Source: JBFXCS01 sp050181915
GTDB lineage: Bacteria; Actinomycetota; Thermoleophilia; Miltoncostaeales; Miltoncostaeaceae
Assembly (NCBI GenBank): GCA_050181915.1
Contig: JBFXCS010000004.1
Location: 1-64,000, forward strand
DNA: 64,000 nt
Direction of reading: 5' to 3'
Shown here one piece after another: positions 33,562-42,441 of the stretch. The notes under the pieces are model-generated. The model made no database searches, was not told the DNA's origin, and worked only from the letters and a program-made list of their open reading frames with translations. Numbering within the stretch: position 1 is the first letter of the stretch; the number at the start of each line of letters is the position of its first letter. The position numbers and the translations under genes were made by a program.

Positions 33562-34745
33562 TGCTCAGCCACATGTATCCCAGCGCGGTGAACATCACCG
33601 CCGGGATCTTCGTCCACGAGCAGGTGCGCGCCCTGGTGCGGCGCGGCCACGACGTCCGCGTCGTCTCACCGAAGGGCTGGGCGCCCCCGGGACTGCCGCG
33701 CTGGCGCGCGCACCGGTCGGTGCCGGGCGTGGGCGGCCACCAGGGCGTGCCGGTGCTGTACCCGCGGATGGTGTCCCTCCCCGGGGCCCGCCTGGGCCAC
33801 CGCAACGGCGAGGCGATGCTGGCCGGCATCCGGCGGCCCCTGCGCCGGGTGCACGACGCGTGGCCCTTCGACGTGATCCACGCGCACATGGTGGTGCCCG
33901 ACGGCTGGGCCGCCGCGCGCATGGGGGACGAGCTCGGCGTGCCGGTCGTCGCCACCGCCCACCGGGCGGACGTGCTCGACATCCCGGCGCGCGGGCCGCG
34001 CAGCGCGGCCCGGGTCGCCGCCGCGATCGGGCGCATCGACCGGGTCTGCGCGGTGAGCGCGGCCATCGGGAGGGCCGTCGAGGACCTCGCCGCGCCGCGC
34101 CGGCCGGTCGTGGTCGTGCCGAACGGCGCCGACACCGCCGTCTGCGCCCCGCACCCGACGGCCGAGGCGCGGGCCCGCCTGGGGCTGCCCGGCGACGTCG
34201 GCCGCGTCGTCACCTACGTGGGCAAGCTCGAGCCGAGGAAGGGCGTCGACACCCTGGTCGAGGCGATGGGCCTGCTGACGCGCCGGCCCGCCGGGGCGCC
34301 CCTGCTGCTGGCCGCCGGCGCCGGCCACCAGCGGCCGGCGCTCGAGGCCCGCGCGCGCGAGCTGGGGCTGTCCGAGCGCATCCGCTTCGTGGGCAAAGTG
34401 CCGCACGACGAGGTCGGCTGGTTCATGGCCGCGGGCGACCTGTTCGTGCTGCCGTCGCTGAGCGAGGGCCTGCCCACGGTGGTGTGCGAGGCGATGAACT
34501 GCGCCCTGCCGGTGGTCGCCACGGCCGTCGACGGCACCCCCGAGATCGTGCGCGACGGCGAGACCGGCCTGCTGATACCGCCGTCCGACGCGCCGGCGCT
34601 GGCCTCGGCGCTGGCCCGCGTGCTCGACGACGACGACCTGCGCGGCAGGATGTCGGCCGAGGCCCTGCGGGTGGGGCGCGCCGAGTACACCTGGGACGCG
34701 AACGCCGCCACGATGGAGCGCATCTACCGGGAGCTCGCCGCGTGA
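33549..34745 (+). CDS. GT4-family glycosyltransferase
   Basis: GT-B protein with the usual N-terminal block (R)ILMLSHMYPSAVNITAGIFVHEQV, then IHAHMVVPDGWAA and TAHRADVLDI. The donor half has VVTYVGKLEPRKGVDTLVEA and LPSLSEGLPTVVCEAMNCALPVVAT with EX7E. The first ATG (33561, overlapping the polymerase stop) removes the IRIL part of strand one. ATC at 33549 lies eight bases after GGGAGG (33536-33541) and restores the family N-terminus, so I list it as the start; ATG 33561 is the safe alternative, giving 394 residues. It probably adds a sugar to the growing lipid-linked unit. Confidence 0.85.
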   Translation: MRILMLSHMYPSAVNITAGIFVHEQVRALVRRGHDVRVVSPKGWAPPGLPRWRAHRSVPGVGGHQGVPVLYPRMVSLPGARLGHRNGEAMLAGIRRPLRRVHDAWPFDVIHAHMVVPDGWAAARMGDELGVPVVATAHRADVLDIPARGPRSAARVAAAIGRIDRVCAVSAAIGRAVEDLAAPRRPVVVVPNGADTAVCAPHPTAEARARLGLPGDVGRVVTYVGKLEPRKGVDTLVEAMGLLTRRPAGAPLLLAAGAGHQRPALEARARELGLSERIRFVGKVPHDEVGWFMAAGDLFVLPSLSEGLPTVVCEAMNCALPVVATAVDGTPEIVRDGETGLLIPPSDAPALASALARVLDDDDLRGRMSAEALRVGRAEYTWDANAATMERIYRELAA

Positions 34746-37099
34746 GCGCGCCGCTGCGCATCCGGGTCGAGGGTGTCCGCCCGGCCTTCGCCTCCCGCGC
34801 CCGCTGGGTGCTCGAGACCCTCGCCGAGGGGCTCGGGAGGGCGGCCCTCTTCACCGACGGCGACGCCGATCTGGCCTACACGCCGGAGCCGCCCGGGGGC
34901 GCCGTCCACATCCCGGTCGACCCCGCGGCGCAGGCCTTCTTCGAGGGTGAAGACGCCTTCCCGGCCACGGCGGTCCACCGCAGCGGCGGCCTCACGCTGC
35001 TGTTCCCGCCGGTGCGCGAGGGCGCGCCGATCCCCGCCGACCTGGTGGCGAGCGCCTTCTACCTGCTGGCCCGCTGGGACGAGCTGCGGGTGCCCGAGCG
35101 CGACCGCTTCGGCCGCCTGCCGCTGGCCGCGAGCGCCTTCGGCCGGATCGCCGGGCTCGACCTGGAGGACCCGCCGGTCGAGGAGTACCTGGCGGCGCTG
35201 AGGACGGCGCTCGGGATGCGGCCCCCCGGGCACTGGTCCGTGGCCCTGACCCACGACATCGACCGCATCCGGCGCCGCACGCCGAAGGGGCTCGCCGGCG
35301 TCGCCCGGCGCGGCGGGCCGGCCGCGCTGGCCCGGACGCTGGGCGGCCCCGACCCGTGGAACAACATCCCCGACGTGCTCGAGACCGAATCGCGGCGGGG
35401 CCTCGCGTCGACCGTGTTCCTGATCGGCCGCAACCGCCATCCCCTGGACGGCACGCCGCGCGCCGTCTACGAGCGCGAGCGGCCGGCGCTGGCCGCCGCG
35501 GTGCGCGCGGCGGGGTCCGAGGTGGGGCTGCACGCGGCGTTCGCCTCGTCCGAGAGCGGCGCCGAGCTGGCCGCGGAGCTGGCGTCCCTGCGCGGCGAGG
35601 CCGGGCCGGTGGACGGCGTGCGCTTCCACTACCTGCGCTTCCGCTACCACGAGACGGTGCGGTGGCTGGAGGCCGCGGGCGCCGCCTACGACTCGAGCCT
35701 GGGCTTCAGCGAGGCGCCGGGCTTCGCCGCCGGCATCGCCCGTCCCTTCCGGCCGTACCTGGTGGGCGAGGAGCGGCCGGCGCGGCTCACCCTGCTGCCG
35801 CTGGCGGTGATGGACACCACCCTCCACTCGCATCTGGGGCTGGACGCCCGCGGAGCCGTCGCGGCGGCGCTGCGGGTGCTGGAGCGGGTTCGCGAGTGCG
35901 GCGGCAGGGCGGCCCTGCTGTGGCACAACACCTACTTCGCCGACGACCGCGCCCCCGGCTACGGCGACGCCTGGGAGGAGCTGCTCGACGAGCTGCTGCG
36001 CCGCGGCGCGCGGCTGGGGCCGGCGGGGACGCCCGCGGCGGCGCCCGGCGGGGGCGACCTGTCGGGACGGCGGGTCGTCCACCTCACCACCGTCCACCGG
36101 CCGCGCGACGTGCGCATCTTCCACAAGGAGGCCACCGCCGCGGCGGCGGCCGGGGCGCGCGCCTGGGTGGCCGCCCCGCGCACCCCGCTGCGCCGCGCCC
36201 GGCGCCTCGCGGCGGGCTGGCGCCTCGCCCGCGCCGCCCGCGCGCGGGACGCCGACCTCTACCACGTCCACGACCCCGAGCTGCTGCCCGCCGCCCTGTG
36301 GCTGGCGCGCGCCGCGGGCCGCCCGGTCGTGTACGACGTCCACGAGTACCTCGGGCAGACCGCCCGCGTGAAGCCCTGGCTGCCCGCGCCCCTGCGCCGG
36401 CCGATCGCCCTGGCCTCCGAGCGGGCCGAGCGGTGGGCCGCCCGGCGGCTGGCCGGCGTGGTGACGGCCAACGAGGACCTCGCGGCGCGCTTCGCCGCCT
36501 CCGGCGCGCGGGCCGTGAGCGTCACCAACTCCCCCTGGACCGCCGCCTTCCCCGCGCCGGCGCCCCCGCCCGACGACCCGGTGGTGCTGTACGTCGGCGG
36601 GCTCACGCGGCTGCGCGGCCTCGACCTGATGAAGGAGGCCTTCGCGGCGGTCGGCGTGCCCGGGGCGCGGCTGGTGCTCGCCGGACCCGGCGACCCGGGT
36701 CCGCTGCCGCCCGGCGCCGAGCACGTGGGGGCGGTCGACCACTCCGCGGTGCCGGGGCTGCTGGCCGCCGCGCGGGTCTCGTGGATCCCGCTGCAGCGCC
36801 ACGGCAACTACGATCGCGCCGTGCCGACGAAGCTGGTCGAGGCGATGGCCGCGGGACGGCCGGTGGTGGCGAGCGACCTCGGCCGCATGGGCACGCTGGT
36901 GAGGACGGCCGGCTGCGGCATCGTCGTCGCCCCGGACGACGTCGCCGCCCACGCCGACGCCCTGCGGCGGCTGCTGACCGACCCGGACGATGCGGCGCGC
37001 AGGGGAGCGGCCGGGCGGCGCGCCTTCGTCGAGGGACTCGGGTACGAGAGCCAGGCCGCCGCCCTCACCGGCCTCTACGCGGAGGTGCTGGAGCGGTGA
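34742..37099 (+). CDS. Fusion of polysaccharide deacetylase-like domain and GT4 glycosyltransferase
   Basis: Single open frame of 785 residues without any internal stop. Residues 1-430 form a deacetylase-type protein: an N-terminal alpha/beta part, then SVALTHDIDRI (THDID at 170-174), EVGLHAAFAS, VRFHYLRFRYHETVRWLEAAG and LLWHNTYFADD, as in carbohydrate esterase 4-like proteins of capsule loci. From about residue 441, RRVVHLTTVHRPRDVRIFHKEA starts a GT4 enzyme with LYHVHDPELLPAA, VVYDVHEYLGQTARVKPW, LYVGGLTRLRGLDLMKEAF and PTKLVEAMAAGRPVVAS. The two activities normally sit on separate genes. GTG 34742 overlaps the previous stop, and the end overlaps the next start. Confidence 0.85.
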   Translation: MSAPLRIRVEGVRPAFASRARWVLETLAEGLGRAALFTDGDADLAYTPEPPGGAVHIPVDPAAQAFFEGEDAFPATAVHRSGGLTLLFPPVREGAPIPADLVASAFYLLARWDELRVPERDRFGRLPLAASAFGRIAGLDLEDPPVEEYLAALRTALGMRPPGHWSVALTHDIDRIRRRTPKGLAGVARRGGPAALARTLGGPDPWNNIPDVLETESRRGLASTVFLIGRNRHPLDGTPRAVYERERPALAAAVRAAGSEVGLHAAFASSESGAELAAELASLRGEAGPVDGVRFHYLRFRYHETVRWLEAAGAAYDSSLGFSEAPGFAAGIARPFRPYLVGEERPARLTLLPLAVMDTTLHSHLGLDARGAVAAALRVLERVRECGGRAALLWHNTYFADDRAPGYGDAWEELLDELLRRGARLGPAGTPAAAPGGGDLSGRRVVHLTTVHRPRDVRIFHKEATAAAAAGARAWVAAPRTPLRRARRLAAGWRLARAARARDADLYHVHDPELLPAALWLARAAGRPVVYDVHEYLGQTARVKPWLPAPLRRPIALASERAERWAARRLAGVVTANEDLAARFAASGARAVSVTNSPWTAAFPAPAPPPDDPVVLYVGGLTRLRGLDLMKEAFAAVGVPGARLVLAGPGDPGPLPPGAEHVGAVDHSAVPGLLAAARVSWIPLQRHGNYDRAVPTKLVEAMAAGRPVVASDLGRMGTLVRTAGCGIVVAPDDVAAHADALRRLLTDPDDAARRGAAGRRAFVEGLGYESQAAALTGLYAEVLER

Positions 37100-38307
37100 G
37101 CACGATCCTCTACGTCTCGCAGTACTTCGTGAGCGCCGACCAGCCGGGCGGCGTGCGCCACTGGCAGCACACGCGGGCGCTCGCGCGGGCCGGGCACCGG
37201 GTCGCGGTGGTGACCTCGTACGTCCAGCACAAGGAGCGCACCGTCCCCGAGCGCTACCGGGGCCGCAGGATCGTCCACGAGGTCGAGGACGGCCTCGACG
37301 TGTGGCGCACCTACTCCACGCCGGGCTACGGCCGCGACCTGCGCTCGCGCGTCGCCAGCTACGCCACCTTCGCCTGGTGGTCGGCGCTCGCCGGCATGCG
37401 CGCGCCGCGCCCCGACGTGGTGGTGGCGTCGTCGCCGTCGCTGCCCTCGGCCGCCGCCGCGGCGGCGCTCGCCCGCATCCGCCGCGCGCGCTTCGTGCTC
37501 GAGGTGCGCGACCTGTGGCCCGACTCGGCCATCGCGATGGGGCTCGTGCGCGACCGCCGCACCATCGCCGTCGCCCGGGCGCTCGAGCGCTTCTGCTACC
37601 GCCGCGCCGACCGGATCATCGCCCTCACCGAGGGGATCCGCGACGGCATCGTCGAGAGCGGCGTGAGCCCGGCCAAGGTCACCCTCATCACGAACGGCGT
37701 CGACCTCGAGATCCAGGGCGACGGCGGCGGCGAGGGCCCGCCGGCGTGGGAGGGCGAGTTCGTCGCCATGTACGTCGGCGCCCACGGCACCTACGGCGCG
37801 CTCGAGACCCTGCTCGACGCCGCCGAGGCCCTCCGGGCGGAGGGCGGCGTGAGGATCGTCCTGGTGGGCGACGGCGACCGCAAGGAGGCGCTCGTGGCCG
37901 ACGCGCGGCGCCGCGGCCTGGACGGCGTGACCTTCGCCGGGCCCATCCCGAAGCGCGACGTGCCCGCCTGGCTGGCGCGCGCCGACGCCTGCATCCTCCC
38001 CTACCAGGACAACCCCCTGTTCGGCGGGGCGCTCCCCAACAAGGCCTTCGACTACCTGGGTGCGGCGCGGCCGATCATCGCCTCGGCGCCGGCCGGCGAG
38101 CTCACCCGGGCGGTGGAGGAGGCCGGCTGCGGCATCAACGTGCCGCCGGAGGACGGCGCGGCCCTGGCCGCGGCGATCCGCGAGCTCGCCGCCGACCCGG
38201 CGCGGGCGCGGGCCCTCGGCGAGGCCGGCCGCCGCTACGCCCTCGAGCGCTACGACCGGCGCGCCCTGGCCGCCCGCTTCGTCTCGACGGTCGAGTCCCT
38301 TGCCTGA
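37096..38307 (+). CDS. WbuB-like GT4 glycosyltransferase
   Basis: GT-B protein of 403 residues. ILYVSQYFVSADQPGGVRHWQ, FVLEVRDLWPDSAIAMGLV, YRRADRIIALTEGIRDGI, ITNGVDLE, AMYVGAHGTYGALETLLDAAE and FGGALPNKAFDYLGAARPII are the exact block order of WbuB/WcaI-type enzymes, which often add fucosamine-like or other N-acetylated sugars. The terminal EX7E Glu is replaced by Asp in AFDYL, usual for this group. GTG 37096 overlaps the fusion gene's stop, and its own stop overlaps the initiating sugar transferase start by eight bases. Confidence 0.9.
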   Translation: MSTILYVSQYFVSADQPGGVRHWQHTRALARAGHRVAVVTSYVQHKERTVPERYRGRRIVHEVEDGLDVWRTYSTPGYGRDLRSRVASYATFAWWSALAGMRAPRPDVVVASSPSLPSAAAAAALARIRRARFVLEVRDLWPDSAIAMGLVRDRRTIAVARALERFCYRRADRIIALTEGIRDGIVESGVSPAKVTLITNGVDLEIQGDGGGEGPPAWEGEFVAMYVGAHGTYGALETLLDAAEALRAEGGVRIVLVGDGDRKEALVADARRRGLDGVTFAGPIPKRDVPAWLARADACILPYQDNPLFGGALPNKAFDYLGAARPIIASAPAGELTRAVEEAGCGINVPPEDGAALAAAIRELAADPARARALGEAGRRYALERYDRRALAARFVSTVESLA

Positions 38308-38950
38308 GCCGGCCGAGCCCGTCGGCGGGCGCGCGAAGCGGCTGCTCGACCTGGTCGTCGCGGTGCCGCTCGCCGTCGCCACCCTGCCGCTGCAGGTGGC
38401 CGTCGCCGTCTGGATCCGGCGCGACTCCCCCGGTCCGGCGCTGTTCCGCCAGACCCGCATCGGCTTCGCCGGCCGGCCCTTCACGGTGCTCAAGTTCCGC
38501 ACGATGGTGGTCGGCGCCCAGAGCATGGGGGCCGGGCTCGCGGTCACCGAGGACGACGACCGCATCACCGGCGCCGGCCGCGTGCTGCGGCGCCTCTCCC
38601 TCGACGAGCTGCCACAGCTCTGGAACATCGTGCTCGGCGACATGAGCCTGGTGGGCCCCCGCCCCACGGTGGCGTGGCAGGTCGAGCGGTACGACGCGCG
38701 CCAGCGCAGGCGCCTGCTCGCGCGCCCCGGCCTCACCGGCCTCGCCCAGGTGAGCGGGCGCAACACCATCCCCTGGTCGGAGCGCATCGAGATCGACATC
38801 GACTACGTCGACCGATGGAGCCTGTGGCGGGACGTGGCCATCATGGCGCGCACCGTGCGCGTGGTCCTGGGCCGCCGCGACGTGCACCGGGGACCGCAGC
38901 GCGCCTTCGATCTGCCCGGCGAACCGCCCGGCGACCGCCCGGAGCGCTAG
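38300..38950 (+). CDS. Polyprenyl-phosphate sugar-1-phosphate transferase (PglC/bacterial sugar transferase family)
   Basis: Protein of 216 residues, the short monotopic form. One N-terminal hydrophobic re-entrant segment (LLDLVVAVPLAVATLPLQ) is followed by SPGPALFRQTRIGFAGRPF, VLKFRTMV, the Asp-Glu dyad in SLDELPQLWNIVLGDMSLVGPRP and GLTGLAQVSGRN. This enzyme transfers a sugar phosphate to undecaprenyl phosphate and so starts repeat-unit synthesis. TTG 38300 is the only standard start ahead of the membrane segment; it overlaps the preceding gene. Its TAG stop forms part of the TAGGGT element ahead of the Wzz-like gene. Confidence 0.92.
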   Translation: MPEPAEPVGGRAKRLLDLVVAVPLAVATLPLQVAVAVWIRRDSPGPALFRQTRIGFAGRPFTVLKFRTMVVGAQSMGAGLAVTEDDDRITGAGRVLRRLSLDELPQLWNIVLGDMSLVGPRPTVAWQVERYDARQRRRLLARPGLTGLAQVSGRNTIPWSERIEIDIDYVDRWSLWRDVAIMARTVRVVLGRRDVHRGPQRAFDLPGEPPGDRPER

Positions 38951-38953
38951 GGT
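38948..38953 (+). promoter_or_regulatory. TAGGGT, candidate -10 element for the Wzz-like gene
   Basis: TAGGGT starts with the stop codon of the sugar transferase gene and ends nine bases before the GTG at 38963. The same spacing and consensus occurs before dnaN (TAGGGT, six bases) and the LLM gene (TAGGTT, seven bases). It would give a very short leader. No matching -35 hexamer is obvious. Confidence 0.3.
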
Positions 38954-38962
38954 CCCGCGGAC

Positions 38963-39802
38963 GTGGATCGCGAGATCACCCTCAGGGACTACGGCCGGGT
39001 GCTGTGGAGCGGCCGCTGGATCATCCTCACCGCCGCGGTCGTGGCCGTCCTCGTGGGCCTCGTGCTCACCCTGGTCACGACGACCGAGTACGTGGCGCGC
39101 TCCCAGCTCTACCTGGGCCAGGTGACGACGCCCTCGGGCTCGCCCGTCTCGACGCCCGAGACGAACCCCTCGCTGGCGCCGACCGTGCTGCGCGGTGACG
39201 GGCTCGTCGCGGCGGTGGCCGAGCGGCTGGGGGTGAGCCCGTCGCGGGTGCGCTCGGGCGTGCACGTCTCGTCGCCGCGCATCCAGGGGGGGTCGGCCGG
39301 CAACCAGCCCACCCTGGTCGCGGTCACCTTCACGGACCGCAGCCGCGACATCGCCCGCGACGGCGCCAACTACTACGTCGATGCCATCTACCGGAACGCG
39401 CTCGACCGCTCGAAGGCGACCATCGACTACTACACCGAGACGATCCGCACCGAGACGGCGGAGCTGACCCGGCTGCAGAAGCTCATCGAGCGGTTGCAGA
39501 GCGAGCTCGACGCCGACCCGGGGGCCGACCGGCAGGCGGCGCTGAGCACCCAGCTGATCTCCGCATCGAGCCTCGTGGGCACCTTCCGCGAGGACCTCAC
39601 GCTGCAGCAGCAGAACCTGCGGGCCGAGCAGGACTACGGGCAGCCGCGCATCGTGACGTCGGCCGAGAACCCCCGCTCGTCCAAGGACTTCTCGAACCGG
39701 GCGCGCACGCTGCTGCTGGCGCTGGCCATCGGCGTGATCGTCGGGATCGTGTGCACCTTCGTGTGGCGGGGCAGCCCGGCGGGTCGTGCGGCGCGCGTCT
39801 AG
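38963..39802 (+). CDS. Wzz/chain-length-determinant-like membrane protein
   Basis: Protein of 279 residues with a helix at about 17-40 (WIILTAAVVAVLVGLVLTLV), an extracytoplasmic domain with a long coiled coil (around residues 150-215, TETAELTRLQKLIERLQSEL), and a second helix near 252-270. This is the Wzz/polysaccharide co-polymerase layout. No tyrosine kinase domain is fused. It should set polymer length with one of the two Wzy-like proteins. GTG 38963 is the start. The 3' end overlaps the beta-propeller lipoprotein by 17 bases. Confidence 0.85.
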   Translation: MDREITLRDYGRVLWSGRWIILTAAVVAVLVGLVLTLVTTTEYVARSQLYLGQVTTPSGSPVSTPETNPSLAPTVLRGDGLVAAVAERLGVSPSRVRSGVHVSSPRIQGGSAGNQPTLVAVTFTDRSRDIARDGANYYVDAIYRNALDRSKATIDYYTETIRTETAELTRLQKLIERLQSELDADPGADRQAALSTQLISASSLVGTFREDLTLQQQNLRAEQDYGQPRIVTSAENPRSSKDFSNRARTLLLALAIGVIVGIVCTFVWRGSPAGRAARV

Positions 39803-41222
39803 GGCGGCCTGCGCCCTGGCCGTCGCGACCGGCCTCGCGGTCGCGGCGGGCTGCGGCGGGGGCGGAGGCGACGACGCGGCCACCACCGCGCCGGCGAGCG
39901 CGCCCTCCACGGCGGCCTCCGCGCCCGCGCCCGCCGGGCCGTCGTCGGTGCGGGTGGTCGACGGCGACACGGGCCGGCCGGCCGGCGGCGCCACGGTCAC
40001 GGGCCTCGACGGCTCGCTCGACCCGGTCGGCACGGTGACCGCCGACGGCGACGGCGTCGCCCGGGCCCCCGAGGGCTCGCTGTTCGTGAGGGCGACCTCC
40101 GGCCGCTCCACGGGCACGAGCCGCGTCGCGCCGTCCGGCGAGCTGCGGCTCAGGATCTACGACCCCCGCCTGCAGAGCCCCGAGTACGGCGGCGGCCCCG
40201 CCCGCACCCGCTTCGTGCCCGCCGTCGACGTGCCCCCGCCCTCCGGCAAGCCCTCGTGGACCTTCGACGCGCGCACCCTGATCGAGTTCCCCCCGGCGGT
40301 GGTCGACGGCCTCGTCGTGTTCGGCGTCAACTCCGGCCGCGTGTTCGCGCTGGACGCCGACACCGGGGAGGTGCGGTGGGCGCGCCGCCAGAAGGGCGAG
40401 ATCGCCGCCACCCCCGCCATCTCGGGGGGCAAGGTGGTCGTCGCGTCGATGGACGGCATGCTCACCGCCTACTCGCGCGGGTCGGGCGCCCCGCTGTGGC
40501 AGTACTCCACCGACGGCAGCCCCATCGAGAGCTCGCCGCTGGTGGTGGGGGGCCTCGTCTACACGGGCGCCTGGAACGGCCGCCTCTCGGCCGTCGACCT
40601 CGACACCGGCCGCCTGCGCTGGTCGTTCAGCGCCGCCGGCGACATCAAGGGCAGCCCCGCCCGCTCCGGCGCGAACATCATCGTCGGCGACTACGCCGGC
40701 AACGTCTACGCCCTCGACGCCCGCACCGGCGCGGAGCGCTGGCGCTTCACCGGCGGGCAGCGCTTCTACGGCGGGCCCGGCGTGAGCGGCGACACGATCG
40801 TGATCGGCGACGTGGGCGGCGCGGTGATCGCGCTCGACGCCCGCACCGGCGCCGAGCGCTGGAGGCACTCGACCGGCGGCGACTACGTGTATGCCTCGCC
40901 GGCGATCGCGCGCGGCACCGTCTTCATCGGCTCGTACGCGGGCGACTTCCAGGCCCTCGACCTCGCGACCGGCGCGAGCCGCTGGAGCTTCGACGTCGGC
41001 GGCCGCATCTCCGGATCGGCGACCGTGGTCGGCGACGTCGTGTACGTCTCGCGCCTCTACTCCGAGGGCCAGGCGCGGGCGACCTACGGGCTCGACACGG
41101 CGACCGGCGCGGTCGTCTACCAGACCGACGACGGCCGCTACTCGCCCGCGGTCGCGGCCGGCCGCACCCTGTACCTCGTCGGGACGAGGATGCTTCGTGC
41201 CTACCACGCCGAGAGGCCCTAG
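39786..41222 (+). CDS. PQQ-like beta-propeller lipoprotein
   Basis: Protein of 478 residues. The lipobox VAAGC places the lipidated Cys near residue 23. A Thr/Ala linker follows, then a small Ig-like or carboxypeptidase-regulatory-like domain (about 55-120, SVRVVDGDTGRPAGGATV). The propeller (about 150-478) consists of repeated blades with the tryptophan-docking pattern seen in VFALDADTGEVRWARR and YALDARTGAERWRFTG. No quinone ligands or catalytic residues are evident, so a binding or scaffold role is likely, as for BamB-like proteins. It is exported and attached to the outer face of the membrane. Its paralogue follows directly. Confidence 0.85.
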   Translation: MRRASRAACALAVATGLAVAAGCGGGGGDDAATTAPASAPSTAASAPAPAGPSSVRVVDGDTGRPAGGATVTGLDGSLDPVGTVTADGDGVARAPEGSLFVRATSGRSTGTSRVAPSGELRLRIYDPRLQSPEYGGGPARTRFVPAVDVPPPSGKPSWTFDARTLIEFPPAVVDGLVVFGVNSGRVFALDADTGEVRWARRQKGEIAATPAISGGKVVVASMDGMLTAYSRGSGAPLWQYSTDGSPIESSPLVVGGLVYTGAWNGRLSAVDLDTGRLRWSFSAAGDIKGSPARSGANIIVGDYAGNVYALDARTGAERWRFTGGQRFYGGPGVSGDTIVIGDVGGAVIALDARTGAERWRHSTGGDYVYASPAIARGTVFIGSYAGDFQALDLATGASRWSFDVGGRISGSATVVGDVVYVSRLYSEGQARATYGLDTATGAVVYQTDDGRYSPAVAAGRTLYLVGTRMLRAYHAERP

Positions 41223-42441
41223 GCGCCGCTGGATCGGCGTCGCCGTGGTGGTGGCGCTCGTCGCGGCGCTCGCCGCGGTGGGCCTCGTCGCGATCCGGGA
41301 CGGCTGGCTCGACGAGGGCAGCGTGGAGGGGTCGACCGCGGGCTTCGAGCCGCGCGAGGTCCCGCGCCAGTCGGCCGCCGCGAGCACCTGGCCCGAGTAC
41401 GGGCTCAACCCGGAGCGGACGCGGGCCAACACCGCGCTGCGCCTGGCCCCTCCCTTCCGCCGCGTCTGGCGGGTCGACGGCGGCAGCCTGCTCGAGTTCC
41501 CGCCCGTGATCGGCGACGGGCGCGCGGTGGTGGGCACCAACGCCGGCGCCGCCTTCGCGGTCGACCTCGCGACGGGCCGGGAGCGGTGGCGGGTGGCGCT
41601 GCGCGGGCGGGTCGCCTCGTCGCCGGCGCTCGCGGGGGATCTGGCCCTGTTCACCACCATCCGCGGCGACGTGGTCGCCCTGCGCGCCGACAGCGGCCGC
41701 GAGGTGTGGCGCCGCCGGGTGGGGTCGGCGGTCGAGTCGTCGCCGCTCGTCATCGACGGCGCCGCCTACATCGGCACGCTCTCGGGACGGGTGCTGAAGC
41801 TCGACGCCCGCACCGGCGGCGTGCGCTGGCGGGTGACGATGCCCGGCGAGGTGAAGGCCAGCCTGGCGCGCTCCGGCGACAACGTCGTGGTCGGCGACTA
41901 CTCGGGCCGGGTCAGCGCCCTGAGGATGTCGGACGGCTCGGTGGTGTGGCGCCGCACCAGCCCCGGCAAGCGCTTCGCGGGGCCGGGCCGCTTCTACGCC
42001 GGCCCTGCGGTCGCCTACGGCCGGGTGTACGTCGGCAACGTGAACGGCCGCATCGTGGCCCTCGACGAGGACAGCGGGGAGATCGCCTGGGTGCGGGTGA
42101 TCGACGACTACGTCTACTCCAGCGCGGCGGTCGCCGACCGCACCGTCTACGTCGGCGGCTACGACCACCGCCTGCGCGCGCTCGACGCCGTCACGGGCCG
42201 CGAGCGCTGGTCGTTCGACGCCGGCGAGCGCATCTCCGGGGCGCCGTCGGTGATCGGCGACCTGGTGTACGTCTCGACGCTGGCCCGCACGCCGTCGGAG
42301 GGCCGCACCTTCGCCCTCGACGCCGCCACCGGCCGGGTGGTCTGGACGCTGCCGGACGGCCGCTACACGCCGGCCGTCGCCGTCGAGGGGATGCTCGTCA
42401 TCACGGGGGTGCGCACGCTCTACGGCTTCGTGCCGCGATGA
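41197..42441 (+). CDS. Membrane-anchored PQQ-like beta-propeller protein, paralogue of the preceding gene
   Basis: Protein of 414 residues. One N-terminal signal anchor (about 13-32, GVAVVVALVAALAAVGLVAI) replaces the lipobox of the neighbour. The propeller shares the entry motif (PEYG...RTR...LEFPPVIGDGRAVVGTNAG) and seven or eight blades with the same Trp-docking pattern (GREVWRRRV, GGVRWRVTM, GRERWSFDAG). Both proteins contain the VVVGDY/IIVGDY blade, so they come from one duplication. GTG 41197 with GAGGA six bases upstream is the start, 26 bases inside the previous gene. The stop overlaps the flippase gene (ATGA). Confidence 0.85.
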   Translation: MPTTPRGPRRRWIGVAVVVALVAALAAVGLVAIRDGWLDEGSVEGSTAGFEPREVPRQSAAASTWPEYGLNPERTRANTALRLAPPFRRVWRVDGGSLLEFPPVIGDGRAVVGTNAGAAFAVDLATGRERWRVALRGRVASSPALAGDLALFTTIRGDVVALRADSGREVWRRRVGSAVESSPLVIDGAAYIGTLSGRVLKLDARTGGVRWRVTMPGEVKASLARSGDNVVVGDYSGRVSALRMSDGSVVWRRTSPGKRFAGPGRFYAGPAVAYGRVYVGNVNGRIVALDEDSGEIAWVRVIDDYVYSSAAVADRTVYVGGYDHRLRALDAVTGRERWSFDAGERISGAPSVIGDLVYVSTLARTPSEGRTFALDAATGRVVWTLPDGRYTPAVAVEGMLVITGVRTLYGFVPR

